64,000 bases of DNA from Coprinopsis marcescibilis (lineage: Eukaryota; Basidiomycota; Agaricomycetes; Agaricales; Psathyrellaceae): the NCBI GenBank assembly GCA_004369085.1, contig ML210150.1, forward strand, positions 310,001 to 374,000, written 5' to 3'. How positions within the stretch are numbered: position 1 is the first letter of the stretch; each line of letters begins with the position of its first letter. This document shows positions 23,080 to 35,684 of the stretch, in pieces. The notes under the pieces are model-generated. The model searched no databases. It saw nothing but the letters and a program-made list of their open reading frames with translations, and had not been told where the DNA came from. Position numbers and translations under genes: made by a program.

Positions 23080-23149
23080 AACTAGAAGTGCTATCAGGGC
23101 ACTGGATAGGTACTAAATAATACTAAATGGTTTATTTGACGGAGGGCTC

Positions 23150-24861
23150 TCAACTGCGTGATTTGCTTCGAACTTTCCTTTTCCTCCCCCAGGTGGCGTC
23201 GCCATCGACGATGGTAACTCCCTATGCATATGTCTTGTAAATCATGTTCCAGCCGCTTTTTCGTGAAACCAAACGAACCTGTCGAGAAAAAAACGCCATC
23301 AGACGAGTCTTGAGTGCAATCCCGACAGGCGTTTGCCATCCTAGAAGGGCGAAAAAGACATCGAGCTTGATTGGCTACCAGGGATATGTTAAAACATAAC
23401 ATGCGTATACGTACACATTCGACGGACGTACCTCACAGCGTAGGATCCGTAGATACAGATCGTGGTTTTGCACTATCGATGTCTTCAAACTGACCTCCCA
23501 ATCCCGGTCCAGTAATTTGACTTTTCTAGGACTCCTTGGATTTTTGAGGGGTTTCGAAGGTGTAGGCTGTTTGGCCGACGAATCTTGTCTGGGGTTCTCT
23601 CCTTGGCTAGACTTTGATCTACTACACTCAAAATTTAGGAAACTCAGTGTTACTTACTTGATCGGAGAATTGACTAAACCGACGGTCTTGTCCGCTACAC
23701 TAAGGCCCTTTACTTGATTCAAGAATTACAGGAATTATGGACTGGTATTCTACTCACAGAGAAAGCTTGGTCAAGGACTGTCCGAGAATGACTAGCGAGC
23801 TTTGAAGGAGCGAAGTGTTGGGTGGGAGAGAGGGAAATATTATCGTAGGTCTCGCTGTCGCCATGATTGTCAAACAATCTGGTACCCGCTACAGCACCGA
23901 ATTTGCTTTTGCTAAATGCCTGCGTTGCTGAGGGACTTGTTGGAGATATTCCCGCACGACCCGAGGCTTCTTTGTGCAAGATATGCTGGGCTCGTTCCAA
24001 TATATCGGTTCGGCTTTTGGTCACAACTACAAGCCGGCTCGATTGCTGTGGTTTAGGTCTTCTTTTTGTCGGTGAGTTTGGATGGAAATCCTGGAATAGT
24101 GTCGGCTCGGGTCGCGGTTCCGATGCTGGATGACGGAGAGAAGCCATTGGCCCTGGTTCCCCAACTAGCTGTTCGATTAAAACTCGAACGGTCTCGGCAT
24201 TATAGCCGACTTTCTTGGAGCAAGAGTGTATGTGACGCCTTTTCTCCAAGGATGTTTTCCGAGCGGTCCAACGGGCGTCGCAACAGACGCATTTAAGGAG
24301 TTTGTTTATTTCTCGGTCGTTGACTTCAGGCACATGATCAAAAGGCACCCTTTTCTGCCGTACTTTCCTCGTTGGCTGTTCTATGGCAATATCGCTGGTT
24401 GACGTATCTGCAGGGCCAGAAGGATCTTCGGTGCGTGGTGGGCTGTCCGCTAGCTGAAGCGGTGGTTGCTTTCCTTGGAACGCAAATTGTGTAAAAAGGA
24501 GGGATTTGGGTTTGTTCGGAGTGTCTTTTTCACTCCAAACAGAATGTGCCCGTGGGGACTCATGCCGCACTGTGGAACATTAACCATGTTGGCTCAGAGG
24601 ATATCGTTAAGATATCGTTAACTTACTCGGTATGGTCTCAGAAGACGAGTCAGAGTCAGAATCTTGAACCTCTATGACATGCATACTGCTGAGTTGCGGA
24701 CGGCTTGGACCAGCTACGCCCAAACGTTGTCGTATTTCGATTCTCTCCGGTTCTGAGTCGTCAATGAAAGATTTCGATTTGGCCAGGGACATGTAGGAGC
24801 GATGTTGACTGTCTCGCCGTGGTTGTAGATGTCGAGTGGGAACTCGTCGAAGTCTGAACAT
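23150..24861 (-). CDS. SLX4: SLX4-like structure-specific endonuclease scaffold
   Basis: SLX4 activates the SLX1 nuclease on branched DNA. Evidence: a disordered Ser/Asp-rich N-terminus (VQDSDSDSSSETIP); a zinc-finger-like stretch with KCVCCDARW and HIHSCSKKVGYN; a long basic Ser/Pro linker; then a C-terminal block DWEVSLKTS, LYLRILRCE joined over an intron to PIKLDVFFALL, and GIALKTRLMAFFSRQ. That last pattern fits the SLX4 conserved C-terminal domain that contacts SLX1. The start is uncertain: in-frame ATGs at 24861 (MFRLRRVP) and 24792 (MSLAKSKS). The end is 23150 by read-through or about 23222 if a further intron is removed. About 400-450 residues, short for the family. Divergent from the importin gene. 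Confidence 0.6.
24600..24621. repeat. Tandem duplication of an 11-bp unit
   Basis: The unit GATATCGTTAA is present twice head to tail at 24600-24621, inside an intron of the SLX4-like gene. It looks like a recent replication-slippage duplication with no evident role. Confidence 0.6.
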
Positions 24862-25100
24862 TCAACGCGCCAGTAGAGGCATTATGATGGTTTTTAATTG
24901 AACAGGTGGCACGCGGCCAACGCGTTGTTTGTTGTGTTTGTCTTTTGTCACGCGTTTTGACAAGGTCCGCGATAGGAGAAAATGCTTTGACCTTGTTACC
25001 ATTCTTTATACTTGATTCCATCTACTTCCCAGTCAAACCAAGGCCCAGGTCACTCTTTCAACCGCCCATCTGTCTACTCTCGCGCTCGGGTACTGCTGCA

Positions 25101-28100
25101 ATGGATACGCGACTACCGACATTGAATTTAGGACCGCAGGTGGAGGCCGTAGCCCCGCAAGAGCTCTTCGAAGTTTTGGTTGCTGCTTGCTCTCATAGCC
25201 AGCAGCAGATTGATGCTGCCGGACGAAGGCTGAAACAAATGCTCGAGATGACAGGGACATACAATGAATTGCACAACATCGCGTCGCAGAGAGGTGTTCC
25301 GTTAGCTGTTCGGCAACAAGCCATTATCCAGTTCAAACTGGCGGCTTTGCACCACTGGAAGTCTAGAAAGTAGCACTTCTTTCCTGTTTTTTTACTGTGT
25401 TACTCGCTCAACCTGGCTACAGGCTTCTCAACGATGCGGAACGGATGCAGATCCGGAATCGATGCATGACTTTCCTCGACGAACCTGACGACACGGTCGG
25501 TTGTATACTTTTGCTCGTCCATGCTCTGTATTTACCTGTATCCTGATAGATCGCCCAATTCAACGCCTTTATCGTTGCAAAAATAGCACGAAACGACCTT
25601 CCAAGCCAGTGGTAATTCCTTTCGGAACTCACGATCACCATTCAGCGTCTAATGTATCGCATTGCTCGACTAGGCCAACCTTGCTCACAGACATAGTGAC
25701 CCTCATTGAAAACGGTCTCCGACAAAGATTTGAATTATCGTCACGCGATCCCCACCAGCTGCTCCTGCTCCGGCGCAGTCTCCAAGTTGTGAACAGCACA
25801 CTGAAAGAGCTGGCCAGTGCCAAGATGCTTAACGGTGTTAAAACAATGGCAATCGTAAGCTGAGTTCAAGTTGAAATACACGTTCCTCACTCAAACGCAT
25901 CTCAGGTTGTAGGGCAAATAAAACAAATTTTTCTGGAGTACTATGCCAAAATTTCCAATTACTTTTCGCCCGAGGCCCTGGCTGCTACCGCAGACCCCAA
26001 TAAATTCTATGAGGACGTGTTGATTGGACATTTGACTTTCAAATGTGTAACCAAGATGGGTGTTTGGCTGTGGCACAGAATCGACAAGCATTCTGCTCAA
26101 GAAATGGAGCAAAACCAAGCCTGGGTAAGCACCGATATGCTCAGTCAATGGCTCTCGAGAACTGACGACGTTCCGGTTGGAGTAGATCTCACATTTGGTC
26201 CAAAACTCTGTTCAGCAGGTTCAAAACTTGGTAGTGGTTCGAAAGACCATGGTCACTGCTCGTCAACAAAACCCTTCCCTGGAGAACTATCTTCCTGCCA
26301 TCAAAATCCTCACAAAACACCTGCTGGCTTTTGGCAAATTCTTCCGTCGCTTGCAGCAACTATCACATCAGCGATTCGCTTCGCTACCCATGTGTGGTGA
26401 TCTTGTCCTGTTCTATTGGAGTCAAATCGTCGAAGCAACAGAAGCGTTATCTCAAACCGCAGGTAGACTCATTCTCTCTTTATATGTACCAGATCATAAT
26501 CATGCAGTGCAGACAGCGATGAGGTCCTTTACCCCGTCAGATTCTTGGTCCAGGGTATGGTACTCTTTAAGGAGAATCTCGCCCAGTGGTCCGTTGTCAG
26601 ACGAGATGGGACCCCCAACAAGAATTGTAAGTAGCTGAGTCTTCCTCGTAGTTTCGGTTTCCAACTCCGCTTGTTTGCAGCCCTTTCAAAGGATTTTGTC
26701 CAGAACGCAGTAAAGCTTTTGATTACAAAGTTCATGCCATTGAAACCTTCTGATTTGGAGAGTTGGATGGAAGACCCAGAAGAATGGTTAAACGACGAAG
26801 ATCGGGAAAACGAACAGTGGGATTTTGAAATACGGGTGCGTGTATCCAGCTCGCTGGGAAAGGCATTCACTGAACTGACTACTGCCAGGCTTGTAGCGAA
26901 CGTGTACTAGTGCAATTGAGCAACCAATTTCCAGATGTGGTTTCGCCTTTGCTAATCACTACCTTTAATGAGGTTGCTCGTGAGTAACATTTTGCCAGAA
27001 AAACCCCTCGTTTCTCTAATAAATCGCCTAGCTCAACCGTCTGAGACCTTGGATGCCATTTTGCAAAAGGAAGCCCTATATTGCGCCATTGGGCGCTGTG
27101 CGATTCGCCTCAAAGACCAGCTACCATTCGAACGTTGGCTGGACACCTCTTTGACCCTAGAAGCTCGTTCTGAAAATCCCAGGTATGTTTGATAAAATCA
27201 TCGGCTTGTACTCTTTTAACAGCCACTTAGTTACCCGATCATTAAGCGACGAATCGCATGGGTTCTTGGAAGGTGGGTCTCAGAGCAATGCAGCTCTCCC
27301 AATATTCCTCGGATTTGGGACATCCTTGTGCACCTCTTGAAGGATAGCGGACCGGGATCAGACACTGTTGTGAGGTTGACTGCAGTGACAGCTCTAAAAG
27401 AGTGTATTGACGTATGTGGATGTCTTCATTCCTGGAAGCAGGGTGCTGATGAATTATGCAGACGCTAGAATTTGCCGCGGACGAATTTGTGTCGTATCTT
27501 CCGGAGGCGGTGGATGAGTTGATTCGTTTGATTGACGTAACAGATGCTTCAGAAAGTAAACGACGGGTGGCGAACTCATTGAGTGCCTTGATGGAACAAA
27601 TGGGTAACAGGGTAAACATCAGCCATTGATTTTCATTTTGGTTCTCCTCGCTGATTTTCATCCAGGTGACCCCGTACATGGACGGTATTGCTGCACCACT
27701 GCCAAAAATCTGTGCGCCATTTGCCACGACAATATATATTTAAAACTCACACCTTTCAGGGACGTCATGCGGCGAAGACTGGTTATTAAAAGGCACACTG
27801 CTGGGGTTGGTAACAAAACTAGTGGAGGTATGTGCGCATTCTGAGGTTTTTTGCATATAATAATATGCGAGAACAGGCTGTTCGTGAAAGATCTTCGTCT
27901 CTAAATGAATTGACGATCCCGCTGATTCAAGAGAGTCTTTCTGACCGTGTATGGTTGAATTAGACTCGTATCCCGATTGTTGTGCTTACACATAGACCAG
28001 GTCATGACACATCTGGACGAAGACGGACTGATTCTCTGGTCAAGCACTCTGCGGAATGCAACATCGCTGTCTAGCCCAACAGGCGGACGAAGCCTACAAG

Positions 28101-29275
28101 AACTCTTCCCCAGAGCACTGTATCTATTGGCAACAAATCTCGATTTGCTTGGGAAAATCACCAGCGTCGTTGAGTCTTACTTTATACTCGATGCCCCCGC
28201 ATTGCTACAAGTCAGCTTTTAATTCTTCCATGTCCCACATCAACTCACCAATACCCCAGTTTTACGCCAACGACATTTTTCGCGCCTTTTTAGAAGCGCT
28301 GAAAAGCCCGGCTTTGAGTATAAACATCAAGGACATGGTAATTTCTCTGGGCTTCCTCGTGCAACTGGCGCCTTCCTCCCTTTGGGGCGAACCCCTCCAT
28401 ACATCTGGCCTTTTTGCGCACCTCCTCTTAACACTCAACGAAGGAGAGGTACGTAGCAACCTTAGTTATGACATATTCCCTTTACTCAACTTTGGCATGT
28501 CAGAGTGGATCCCTTCTGTTAACGGAGATTATCTACCTTTTCTCAAGAATCGTCATGGCAGACCGACATATGTTCCTCCAACTAATGTCCGCGACGGCCG
28601 CCGCAACCAATCAAATAGAAAACAATCTCTATGATCGATTGCTAGACCAATGGTGGGGAAAGGTAAGAGTAATGAAAAGAAGCCGTTATTCGCCACTGAC
28701 AATAACCACTTCCTAGTTTGACAACATGAGCGAGCCCCGGCATCGAAAGTTGACCGCAATGGGAATCGCTGCGCTGGTTTCGACAGGCCACTCCGAAGTT
28801 TTGAAGCGGTTGTCAGGGGAGATATTCAATCTCTGGTTGGATGTTTTTGGAGAGATCAAGGAAACGGTGCAGCAGAACGAAGAGGATCCTACAAGGTATG
28901 CCAACAAACACTATCGCCGCCTCAATGGGCAACAACTTACCCTCCTTAGCCTCTCATTGATCTCTCCTACAAACCTCCGACGTCATTGGGAATTAGACGA
29001 AGCCCCCGCAGCCTATTATCAAGATTCGGAAGGAACGATTGAATACGACCGGCGCAAGGCGGTATGTTCTTCATTTCCGTTTGCCCTACCCTATTTTTCT
29101 GATTTTGCCAAAGCTGTATGATCGGGACCCGGTTCGGACTGTGCAGTTGAACGCATATGTAGGGGCGCAGCTTCGTGATGCGGAAGCCGCTGCAGGCCCA
29201 TCCTTCCAACTATATCTGAAGGATGCAGACCCTACAGTGATGAAACAGATTCAAGATGAACTCACCAGTACTTGA
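25101..29275 (+). CDS. KAP120: Importin-beta family transport receptor, Kap120/importin-11 type
   Basis: A nuclear import receptor made of HEAT repeats. The ATG at 25101 opens MDTRLPTLNLGPQVEAVAPQ, then LFEVLVAACSHSQQQIDAAG, then VRQQAIIQFKLAALHHWKSR, an importin-beta N-terminal domain. Later exons give ARNDLPSQW, QVLQNLVVVRKTMVTARQQ-type helices, and DLESWMEDPEEWLNDEDREN, the acidic loop of this subfamily. The C-terminus carries LYDRDPVRTVQLNAYV, AGPSFQLYLKDADPTVM and IQDELTST with stop at 29273-29275. This ending matches Kap120/importin-11 rather than importin-7. About 18 short introns, roughly 1,050 residues. Cargo (ribosome-assembly factors in yeast) is known only for orthologues. Confidence 0.85.
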
Positions 29276-29310
29276 TGGGAGGAGGGATTCACAAGCCTAC
29301 CGATATTCAT

Positions 29311-30874
29311 TTATTCTGACAGTACTGATTCACTATAACTACCCATGGAGCCGGACATATCTGTATACATATCCAAATCGCTGCTGAACTCGTATTCACT
29401 ACCACTGACATCAAGGTCGTCGCTTTCTGGTACTTCAACCATGTACCGTTCGGCGTTCTTCACAGCGGCACAACATCTAAGACACTCCCATCGTTGCTCG
29501 TTGTCGTCCGCTGATGATATCATGCGTTCAGCGATGCAGTGGTAGCAGTAGACGTGTCCGCAAGAGGTGATGTAGGGTATGTGTATGGGATAAGGAACAA
29601 CGCCTTCTGTGGATTCCGTAGTTGCTGGAGCCATGGCTGTGAACATATTGGTTTGTTCTGATGGGTTGGGATTGAATGAGGCATTCTCTGCGCAAATTGC
29701 GCATTGGCCTTGAGATAGCGACGCGTATTTTGCCTGTCTTTGTGGTATTACTGAAGTCGAGTAAGATGAGAGGTTCAAGGAAGACACGGCCTTTTCTGGA
29801 AGAAGGGATATGACTGCTGCCGGCGAAAGCCACGAAGTCAAACGGTAAAACCGCTTCCGGACTGTTCTTGCATCAATCAAGGGGAGAAGGAACAGTAGGA
29901 ATTCCTAGATACAGGGTATCAGACGAAGTAACTAACAAGCGGAGAACACGTACCGTGAACGAGTGCCAAACCATTTGGCGGTTCATGAACTCGTAGTTAA
30001 CATCGCGGGTTACCTGACGTCTGGAAGGCACCAACCCCATCCGCAGTAAACGATCTGCGAGGGTGCGAAATCTAGAATGGCGAATGAGTGAAGTAGTATG
30101 CGGAATTGATGCTTCACAACGTACCGTCCGTTCCAAAGGAATAGTGTAAAGTTGACAAGGCTGAGCGAAGCATGGATGGATTCTAACAAGTCAAGAAGAC
30201 TCCACGTCTTCCTTCTGGAGTCTGAGGACGGTGCGTCGGGCCATGCATGGGACAGTGCGTAAGAACGGACTCGGGTGTGGAGATATGGTACGACGAGGGT
30301 CAAGACGGCGTGGATAAGTAATGAGCGTCGGGGAACGCGGGAGCCTAGATACAAGGTAAGATACTTGAAGTCTATGTTGGCGACAACTTACCCGGTATTG
30401 GATTGCATTTTGACGGAGAGATGGTATAGTGGAGACCTTGGAGCTTGGCACCGTAGCTTGCTCCGGCGTCCCAGACCGAGAGCTTGTACAGTACAAGCTG
30501 GATGAGTAAACGGATCTCGGGTTCGAAACGCGCTTTCAGGGATGACTGGGAGAAAGATCAGTAGGAAGTAATCGAGTCAAGATGAGCTGACATACACTTA
30601 TCAAGGCTAACGAGTGCGTTATTGGTACTTGTAGCAGCTGGGATAGTTCCTGGTCCAGGAGCTCCGAGTCGAGCTGACCGACACGAATAACCCTTTGGGC
30701 TGGGGCATTTGAATGGGTCAGAACAGAACGTATGCCGTGCAGCGCAGGCCTGGCCCTATTCCAGGCATCATCCCAGGCAGAAAAGGACATTTGTGGTAAA
30801 AGGAGGACTCGAAAACACGCACGCGGCTGGCAACATATGCCACTCACTCTGGTGCCGGCAAGTCCGGTTGCCAT
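29311..30874 (-). CDS. PEX2: Peroxin-2, RING ubiquitin ligase of the peroxisomal import complex
   Basis: PEX2, with PEX10 and PEX12, forms the peroxisomal membrane channel and ligase that recycles PEX5. The N-terminal part has RVIRVGQLDSELLDQEL, a PEX2 hallmark, followed by helical segments of the PEX2/12 domain. The C-terminal C3HC4 RING is intact: CAICAENASF, YPIHIPYITSCGHVYCYHC and WECLRCCA. An acidic Ser/Asp tail ends SYSESVLSE at 29311-29313. The ATG at 30874 (MATGLAGTR) is the outermost; MSFSAWDDAW about 84 bases inside is an alternative and looks more like the family start. About five introns, roughly 430 residues. It shares a very short promoter with the PheRS alpha gene. Confidence 0.9.
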
Positions 30875-30890
30875 AATTCGCGTGAAATTC

Positions 30891-30898
30891 TATAAATA
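30891..30898. promoter_or_regulatory. TATA box in the PEX2/PheRS-alpha bidirectional promoter
   Basis: TATAAATA at 30891-30898, 83 bp before the PheRS-alpha ATG and only 17 bp from the outer PEX2 ATG. Its orientation and distance suit the plus-strand gene, and it favours the inner PEX2 start. Confidence 0.55.
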
Positions 30899-30906
30899 AG
30901 GATTTA

Positions 30907-30912
30907 CACGTG
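30907..30912. promoter_or_regulatory. CACGTG E-box in the PEX2/PheRS-alpha promoter
   Basis: Perfect CACGTG 9 bp from the TATA box, within the 106-bp divergent promoter. Candidate bHLH site; not proven. Confidence 0.35.
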
Positions 30913-30980
30913 ATCAGTATTTCAAGATCATCACTTCAAGCAGCTCTCGAGTCAGATTATCTCTACTGCTCACGACCACG

Positions 30981-32994
30981 ATGGCTGAATCAATACAGCA
31001 ACTGGTATTGGACACTCTGGATGCAAATGGCTCCATTCCAGACACCAGGACACTTGTACTTCCAGGAGAATCTGCTCCAGCATCTTCACATGATGCTCAG
31101 ATAACTATCCTCGGCGCTCTCAATTCCTTGTCCAGTCGGAATGTGAGTTCTACGCTACTGCAATCTGAATGTACAGTCGAATAATGAGACTGCTTAGGTG
31201 GTTACATATGAAACGAATGAGACGATCAGCCATGGTTTGACCCCAGAAGGCCTTCAATTAGCTGAACAAGGCTCTCATGAAGCTCGTGTTTGGTCGGTCC
31301 TTCCGCTCAAGGGAAACGGTGATGCAGTCACCCCAGTAGAGCTCAAAAAGTTGGTTGGAGACGAAACCGCTAAAGTGGGCCAAGGACGGGCGTTTAAAAA
31401 CGGTTGGATAGGCAAAGAAGGGGCAGGTCTTGTCAAATTGGTGAGGACGATGACTTTAATATTGCTCAAAACTAACCCTTGTCTAGGCCGCCGAAATCAA
31501 TGACGCCACTCAGATCGACTTGAAAGAGATCCAGGAAACAGGCTCTTTGAAGGCAGAAAGTGCTCTTCCCGATCTCCGAAAGCGGAAGCTGATTGCCCAA
31601 AAGTGAATATCCGACTCCCATCCATTCGTCTGCCATAACTCACGATAGCTAGGAAAGGCCAATGGTTTGTGGTGAACAAGGGACCGGACTTCAGCACATC
31701 GACGGCAAAGCCGGAAACTGATCTTACGGTCGACATGCTCAACTCGTAAGTTACGTCAACAATGCATCCCACTTCGATTCCGGCTCATCAAGATGATAAG
31801 TGGGTCCTGGAAGACATCGACATACAAAAAATACAACTTCGAAGCGGATGGAATCCCCACCAACGGTGGTGCCCTACACCCCTTGCTCAAAGTCCGCGAA
31901 GAAATTCGCAACATATTCTTGGAGATGGGGTTAGTCAATTTCGCTTCAAGCACCTTTCGTTTGGCCAACCTCCGCCTCATAGATTCGCAGAGATGCCAAC
32001 CCAGTCCTTCGTAGAATCTGGCTTCTGGTGCTTTGATGCTCTTTTCGTTCCACAACAACATCCGGCCAGAGATTTGCAAGATACCTTCTACCTGTCAGGT
32101 AACTCGAATTTCTGACCCAGCCCAGGCAGTTGAATTTCTGACTGTATTCAAGATCCCAGCCACTCTCTTGCACCCGAACCTTCCTACTACAAGCGCGTCT
32201 CGACCGTGCACGAGCACGGAGGTTTTGGCTCTGCAGGCTATCGCGCGCCATGGCAGCCAGAAGAATCCAGCAAACTTCTACTTCGAACACATACGACCGC
32301 TTCATCAGCTCAAATGCTCTACCGACTTGCTGCCAAATGCAGAGGAGAGTCAGTAGAAGATGGTGCTGAAGATTACGTACACGGCGGGGCTGCGACCAAT
32401 GCAACCAATGAAGAGCTGAACAAAGAAGACGATGGTTTCCATCCCGCCAAGTTGTTCAGCATCGACCGTGTCTTCAGAAACGAGACTATGGATGCCACAC
32501 ATCTGGCGGAATTTCACCAAGTAGAAGGTGTTGTCGCAGATCGCAACCTTACTTTGGCTGATTTGATAGGTGCGTTGTAACTTGGAGAGATTGTGCTCTG
32601 TCTAAACTTTGGAACCTAGGTTTCATGAGGGTGTTCTTCAGCAAGATGGGCATTGAGCAGGTTCGATTCAAACCTGCATACAACCCATACACAGAACCCT
32701 CGCTAGAAATCTTCGCCTTCCACCCTCTCCTCGATAAGTGGGTGGAGGTGGGAAACAGCGGCATGTTCAGACCTGAGATGCTGGAACCCATGGGCTTCCC
32801 CAAAGATGTTCGTGTTCACGGATGGGGTCTGTCCCTGGAGCGACCGACAATGATTCGGTGAGGTTTTTCACTTTGAACTTCGGCGCCTGCTGACGGTTGT
32901 CACTTAAAGTTACGGAATCAATAACATCAGAACTCTTGTTGGGCACAAAGTTTCGTTAGAAGGCATAGAAAATTCCGCAGCGGTTATGTTCTAG
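30981..32994 (+). CDS. FRS2: Cytosolic phenylalanyl-tRNA synthetase alpha subunit (catalytic)
   Basis: Catalytic subunit of the heterotetrameric class II synthetase that charges tRNA-Phe. The ATG at 30981 opens [20 protein letters not shown]. An N-terminal tRNA-binding helix-turn region follows ([40 protein letters not shown]). The catalytic core has [33 protein letters not shown] sequence near 32150, [20 protein letters not shown] and [18 protein letters not shown]. Motif 3 is [19 protein letters not shown]. The end is [11 protein letters not shown] with TAG at 32992-32994. About nine introns, roughly 510 residues. Its partner, the beta subunit, is about 13 kb downstream at 46362. Confidence 0.93.
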
Positions 32995-33088
32995 AGATCA
33001 AGACGAAGGAATGGATTAACTTTGAATGTATGAAATTTAACGAGTGTAGCTTCGATAAAATCAGCCAGAGAAACGATATCGATCAATG

Positions 33089-35435
33089 TTAGAATGAGAA
33101 GACAGCGGCGTTCTTGCGCGAACCGAAAGTATAGACCAGTGCTTGGCTCATGAACAAGCCCACTGTTATGCCAATGGTGACAGCAATCATTGCCCCGCCA
33201 ATGTCAATGCCATTACCGTTAGCGGTGATCCCTCCAGCAGACGAAAGACCGGACTGGGGGAAGACTTATCAAATATAATATCAGTCGGGTAGTAGATAAA
33301 CGTACCGGAACAAGAAATAAAACCCCAGTAACCATAGATGTAAAGGCCGTTCCGCCCATTTTCCGAGAATATATGTTGCCCAAGAGTCCGACAGTGAAAG
33401 CACCGATGGCAGAGACAACGTCGGAACGATTGAAAATGTAGTGATTGGCGACCTTGTTGGCTGCGTAAGAAAAGCAGGAGATAACCACCATTACCGGTAG
33501 TTGCCTACTTTTGAGCGGTTGTAGATTTCCGAGAGAGGAAATTATCGAGAAGAGCGGAACTATAATGAACGAGGTCCACAATGGGAAGGGCTGAAGATAC
33601 CAAGGAAAGTGGGCAGGTCGATAGCAACCCTCGATGATGTCAAGTTGCTTCGGTACGACGTTGTGGGCAAAAGTCCATGTTCCAGTCAGAGGCATTTGGT
33701 CATGATTGGTTCCATTGTCCGCCGTCCATGTGCCAGTGAATGAGACCGCCTGATCCAGATTAGACTGTAAACTATCCAGCTGGTGTTTGTATGGTGAGTC
33801 AATCAACAAGAAAAAGTCGTTGCCGATCTGGAGGCCAAAACCCTGCACACGGGGTTTAATATGTCTAAACAGCAATGTGGGTTGGATTCGTTTACCAGGA
33901 ATAACGTATAAATGAGGGCATATACCATCTTGACACTGCCGCAGACGATGTTCTTCGACGCCAGCTCCAACGAACTACTAACTGTTAATCCGGGGATATG
34001 GTCTATGGCTGGCGTCTGGGTAGAGAAGTAAGCCGCTTACGAATGAGATAACCAGGAAGGATGCCTATGATCCCGGATGAAGAGATTGCAGTGTAGCAGA
34101 AAATTTGGCTTTTAATGCTGCTCAGCCCCCTTGCAACAAAGGAGACCAGAATCGACACCGTAATCCTGAGTGTTTAGTCAGCAACGACTCTCCAGAATGC
34201 TTCAGAACTTACTCAAACACATTCGCATACAGCGTACTCTTATGTGCAACGCGGAGTTGCAGGAACGCGAGGACAAAGCCCGCAAGACCAGAGAACCACA
34301 TGTCGACAAAAGAACCGCCAAACGCCAACGGGCAGATAAGGACAGCTAGCCAAAACGCAAAGAAGCAACGGAGCCACCAAGAATAAAGCGGTTCTTCTTT
34401 CAGAAGTTCATCCAGCTTCTCGGTTGCTGTTTTCGCGCTGATTTCGTCGTGGACCACCGAACGATACACCAGATGGACCTTGTGGAGGGCGCCTAAGGCC
34501 AGCCGTCCGTTGCTCTTAACAAAGTGCGTTTCAGACCCCCCGGTCTCTTGTTCTCCAAACGAGCAGATGATGACACCAGGTAGATGAATGAATTCAGCTT
34601 GGACCTCGAGAATACGCCCAGCGGCTATTAGTTGAGATTCGATTCGGTGCGAAGGCGCCCCAAAGGTCATCAGCGCGCGAGCAAGTTTCAATAAGAAACG
34701 CTGGCGGTTACGAAGAGCTGTTGGGGAAGGGTTACTGCGAATCTATGGGTGTCTTACAATGCACAATTACTCACAAGTAATATTGAATTTTATCCTGACC
34801 CGCTGCATATACTTTCGCCGCGAACGGTAATCCATGCTTCGCAGCATGTTCTTTTCAAGATCTTCTTCGTCGAGGTGATTGGGTCGCATCCCAGTCACCC
34901 TGGGGTCATCGGGGTCGAGACCGTCGGAACTGTTAGATAAAACTGACATCGTCGAGGTTGCCGGGCGCATGGAATTTATAGCCGTTGAATACGCGTACTC
35001 ATTCTCCCCATCAAGCTCATCTGGCCGTCGGGGGGTGGCGTTGACTCCCTCGCCCCTGTCTTGATTTTTGGGCATGTCATATCCATCGGTTTCCTCTAGG
35101 TTAGACAGGTTGCGTCTTTGAGTGATAGCACCGGTCTCTGTAAGAACGCGACGTTGTGGTGCCGTATTATCGTCCTGGTTGACGAAGGAAAATCGGGAAC
35201 CTGTCAAGGGTTGATGGGTTTGATGAGGCGTTGTTAGTTCTCCAGTTTCGAAAGAGTCGATTAAAGTTTGTTCGGATGACGTTGAGTCTCTGTTTGAGGA
35301 AGCTGAGGAGCCAAAAGGAAGATGGCTGATAAGTCGCCGAGGCGTGGATTGTGCTGTTTCGCTGAGCTGACAGTTCAGCTTGCGAGATGCAAGACGAGAA
35401 ACCGCGTACGTTGGGCTGGAACATTCCTCGTGCAA
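33089..35435 (-). CDS. Prm10/ThrE-family multispan membrane protein
   Basis: The N-terminal third is a disordered Ser/Thr-rich cytosolic region (PHQTHQPLTGSRFSF, SDGLDPDDPRVTG). A conserved soluble block of the ThrE/DUF1212 family follows: LARALMTFGAPSHRIESQL, VQAEFIHLPGVIICSFGE and HKVHLVYRSVVHDEIS. Then come many membrane segments: WWLRCFFAFWLAVLICPLAF, FSGLAGFVLAFLQL, AIGAFTVGLLGNIYSR and GAMIAVTIGITVGLFM. The last exon ends AVFSF with stop at 33089-33091. Yeast Prm10 is pheromone-regulated; bacterial ThrE exports threonine. Substrate here is unknown. The start is uncertain because the frame upstream of 35435 lacks an in-frame ATG; a small upstream exon is likely. About 640 residues. Confidence 0.8.
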
Positions 35436-35684
35436 GATGTTTCCTGGGGTATAGCCAATCCACGATTGCCTTGAGAGTTTCCCTTTTGCCTGGATGCTGA
35501 GGCCATTGCAAGTGAATGTCGACTAGAAATTACGGACCTTCATTTCCAGTCGGCATTGATCTAATGGAAGGTGGACCAGAGGGATTGCAAAGGTATTTCA
35601 ATAGCCACTAACTGGTCAGACATAGGCCACTTGGATCGTAACTCCTTACCAACCCCTTTTTCAAGTGACCGAGATGGTCGGATA

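Noticed and set aside
32660..32669. tRNA B-box-like GGTTCGATTC
   Set aside because: It lies inside a conserved exon of PheRS alpha ([14 protein letters not shown]) and no matching A box or acceptor stem surrounds it.
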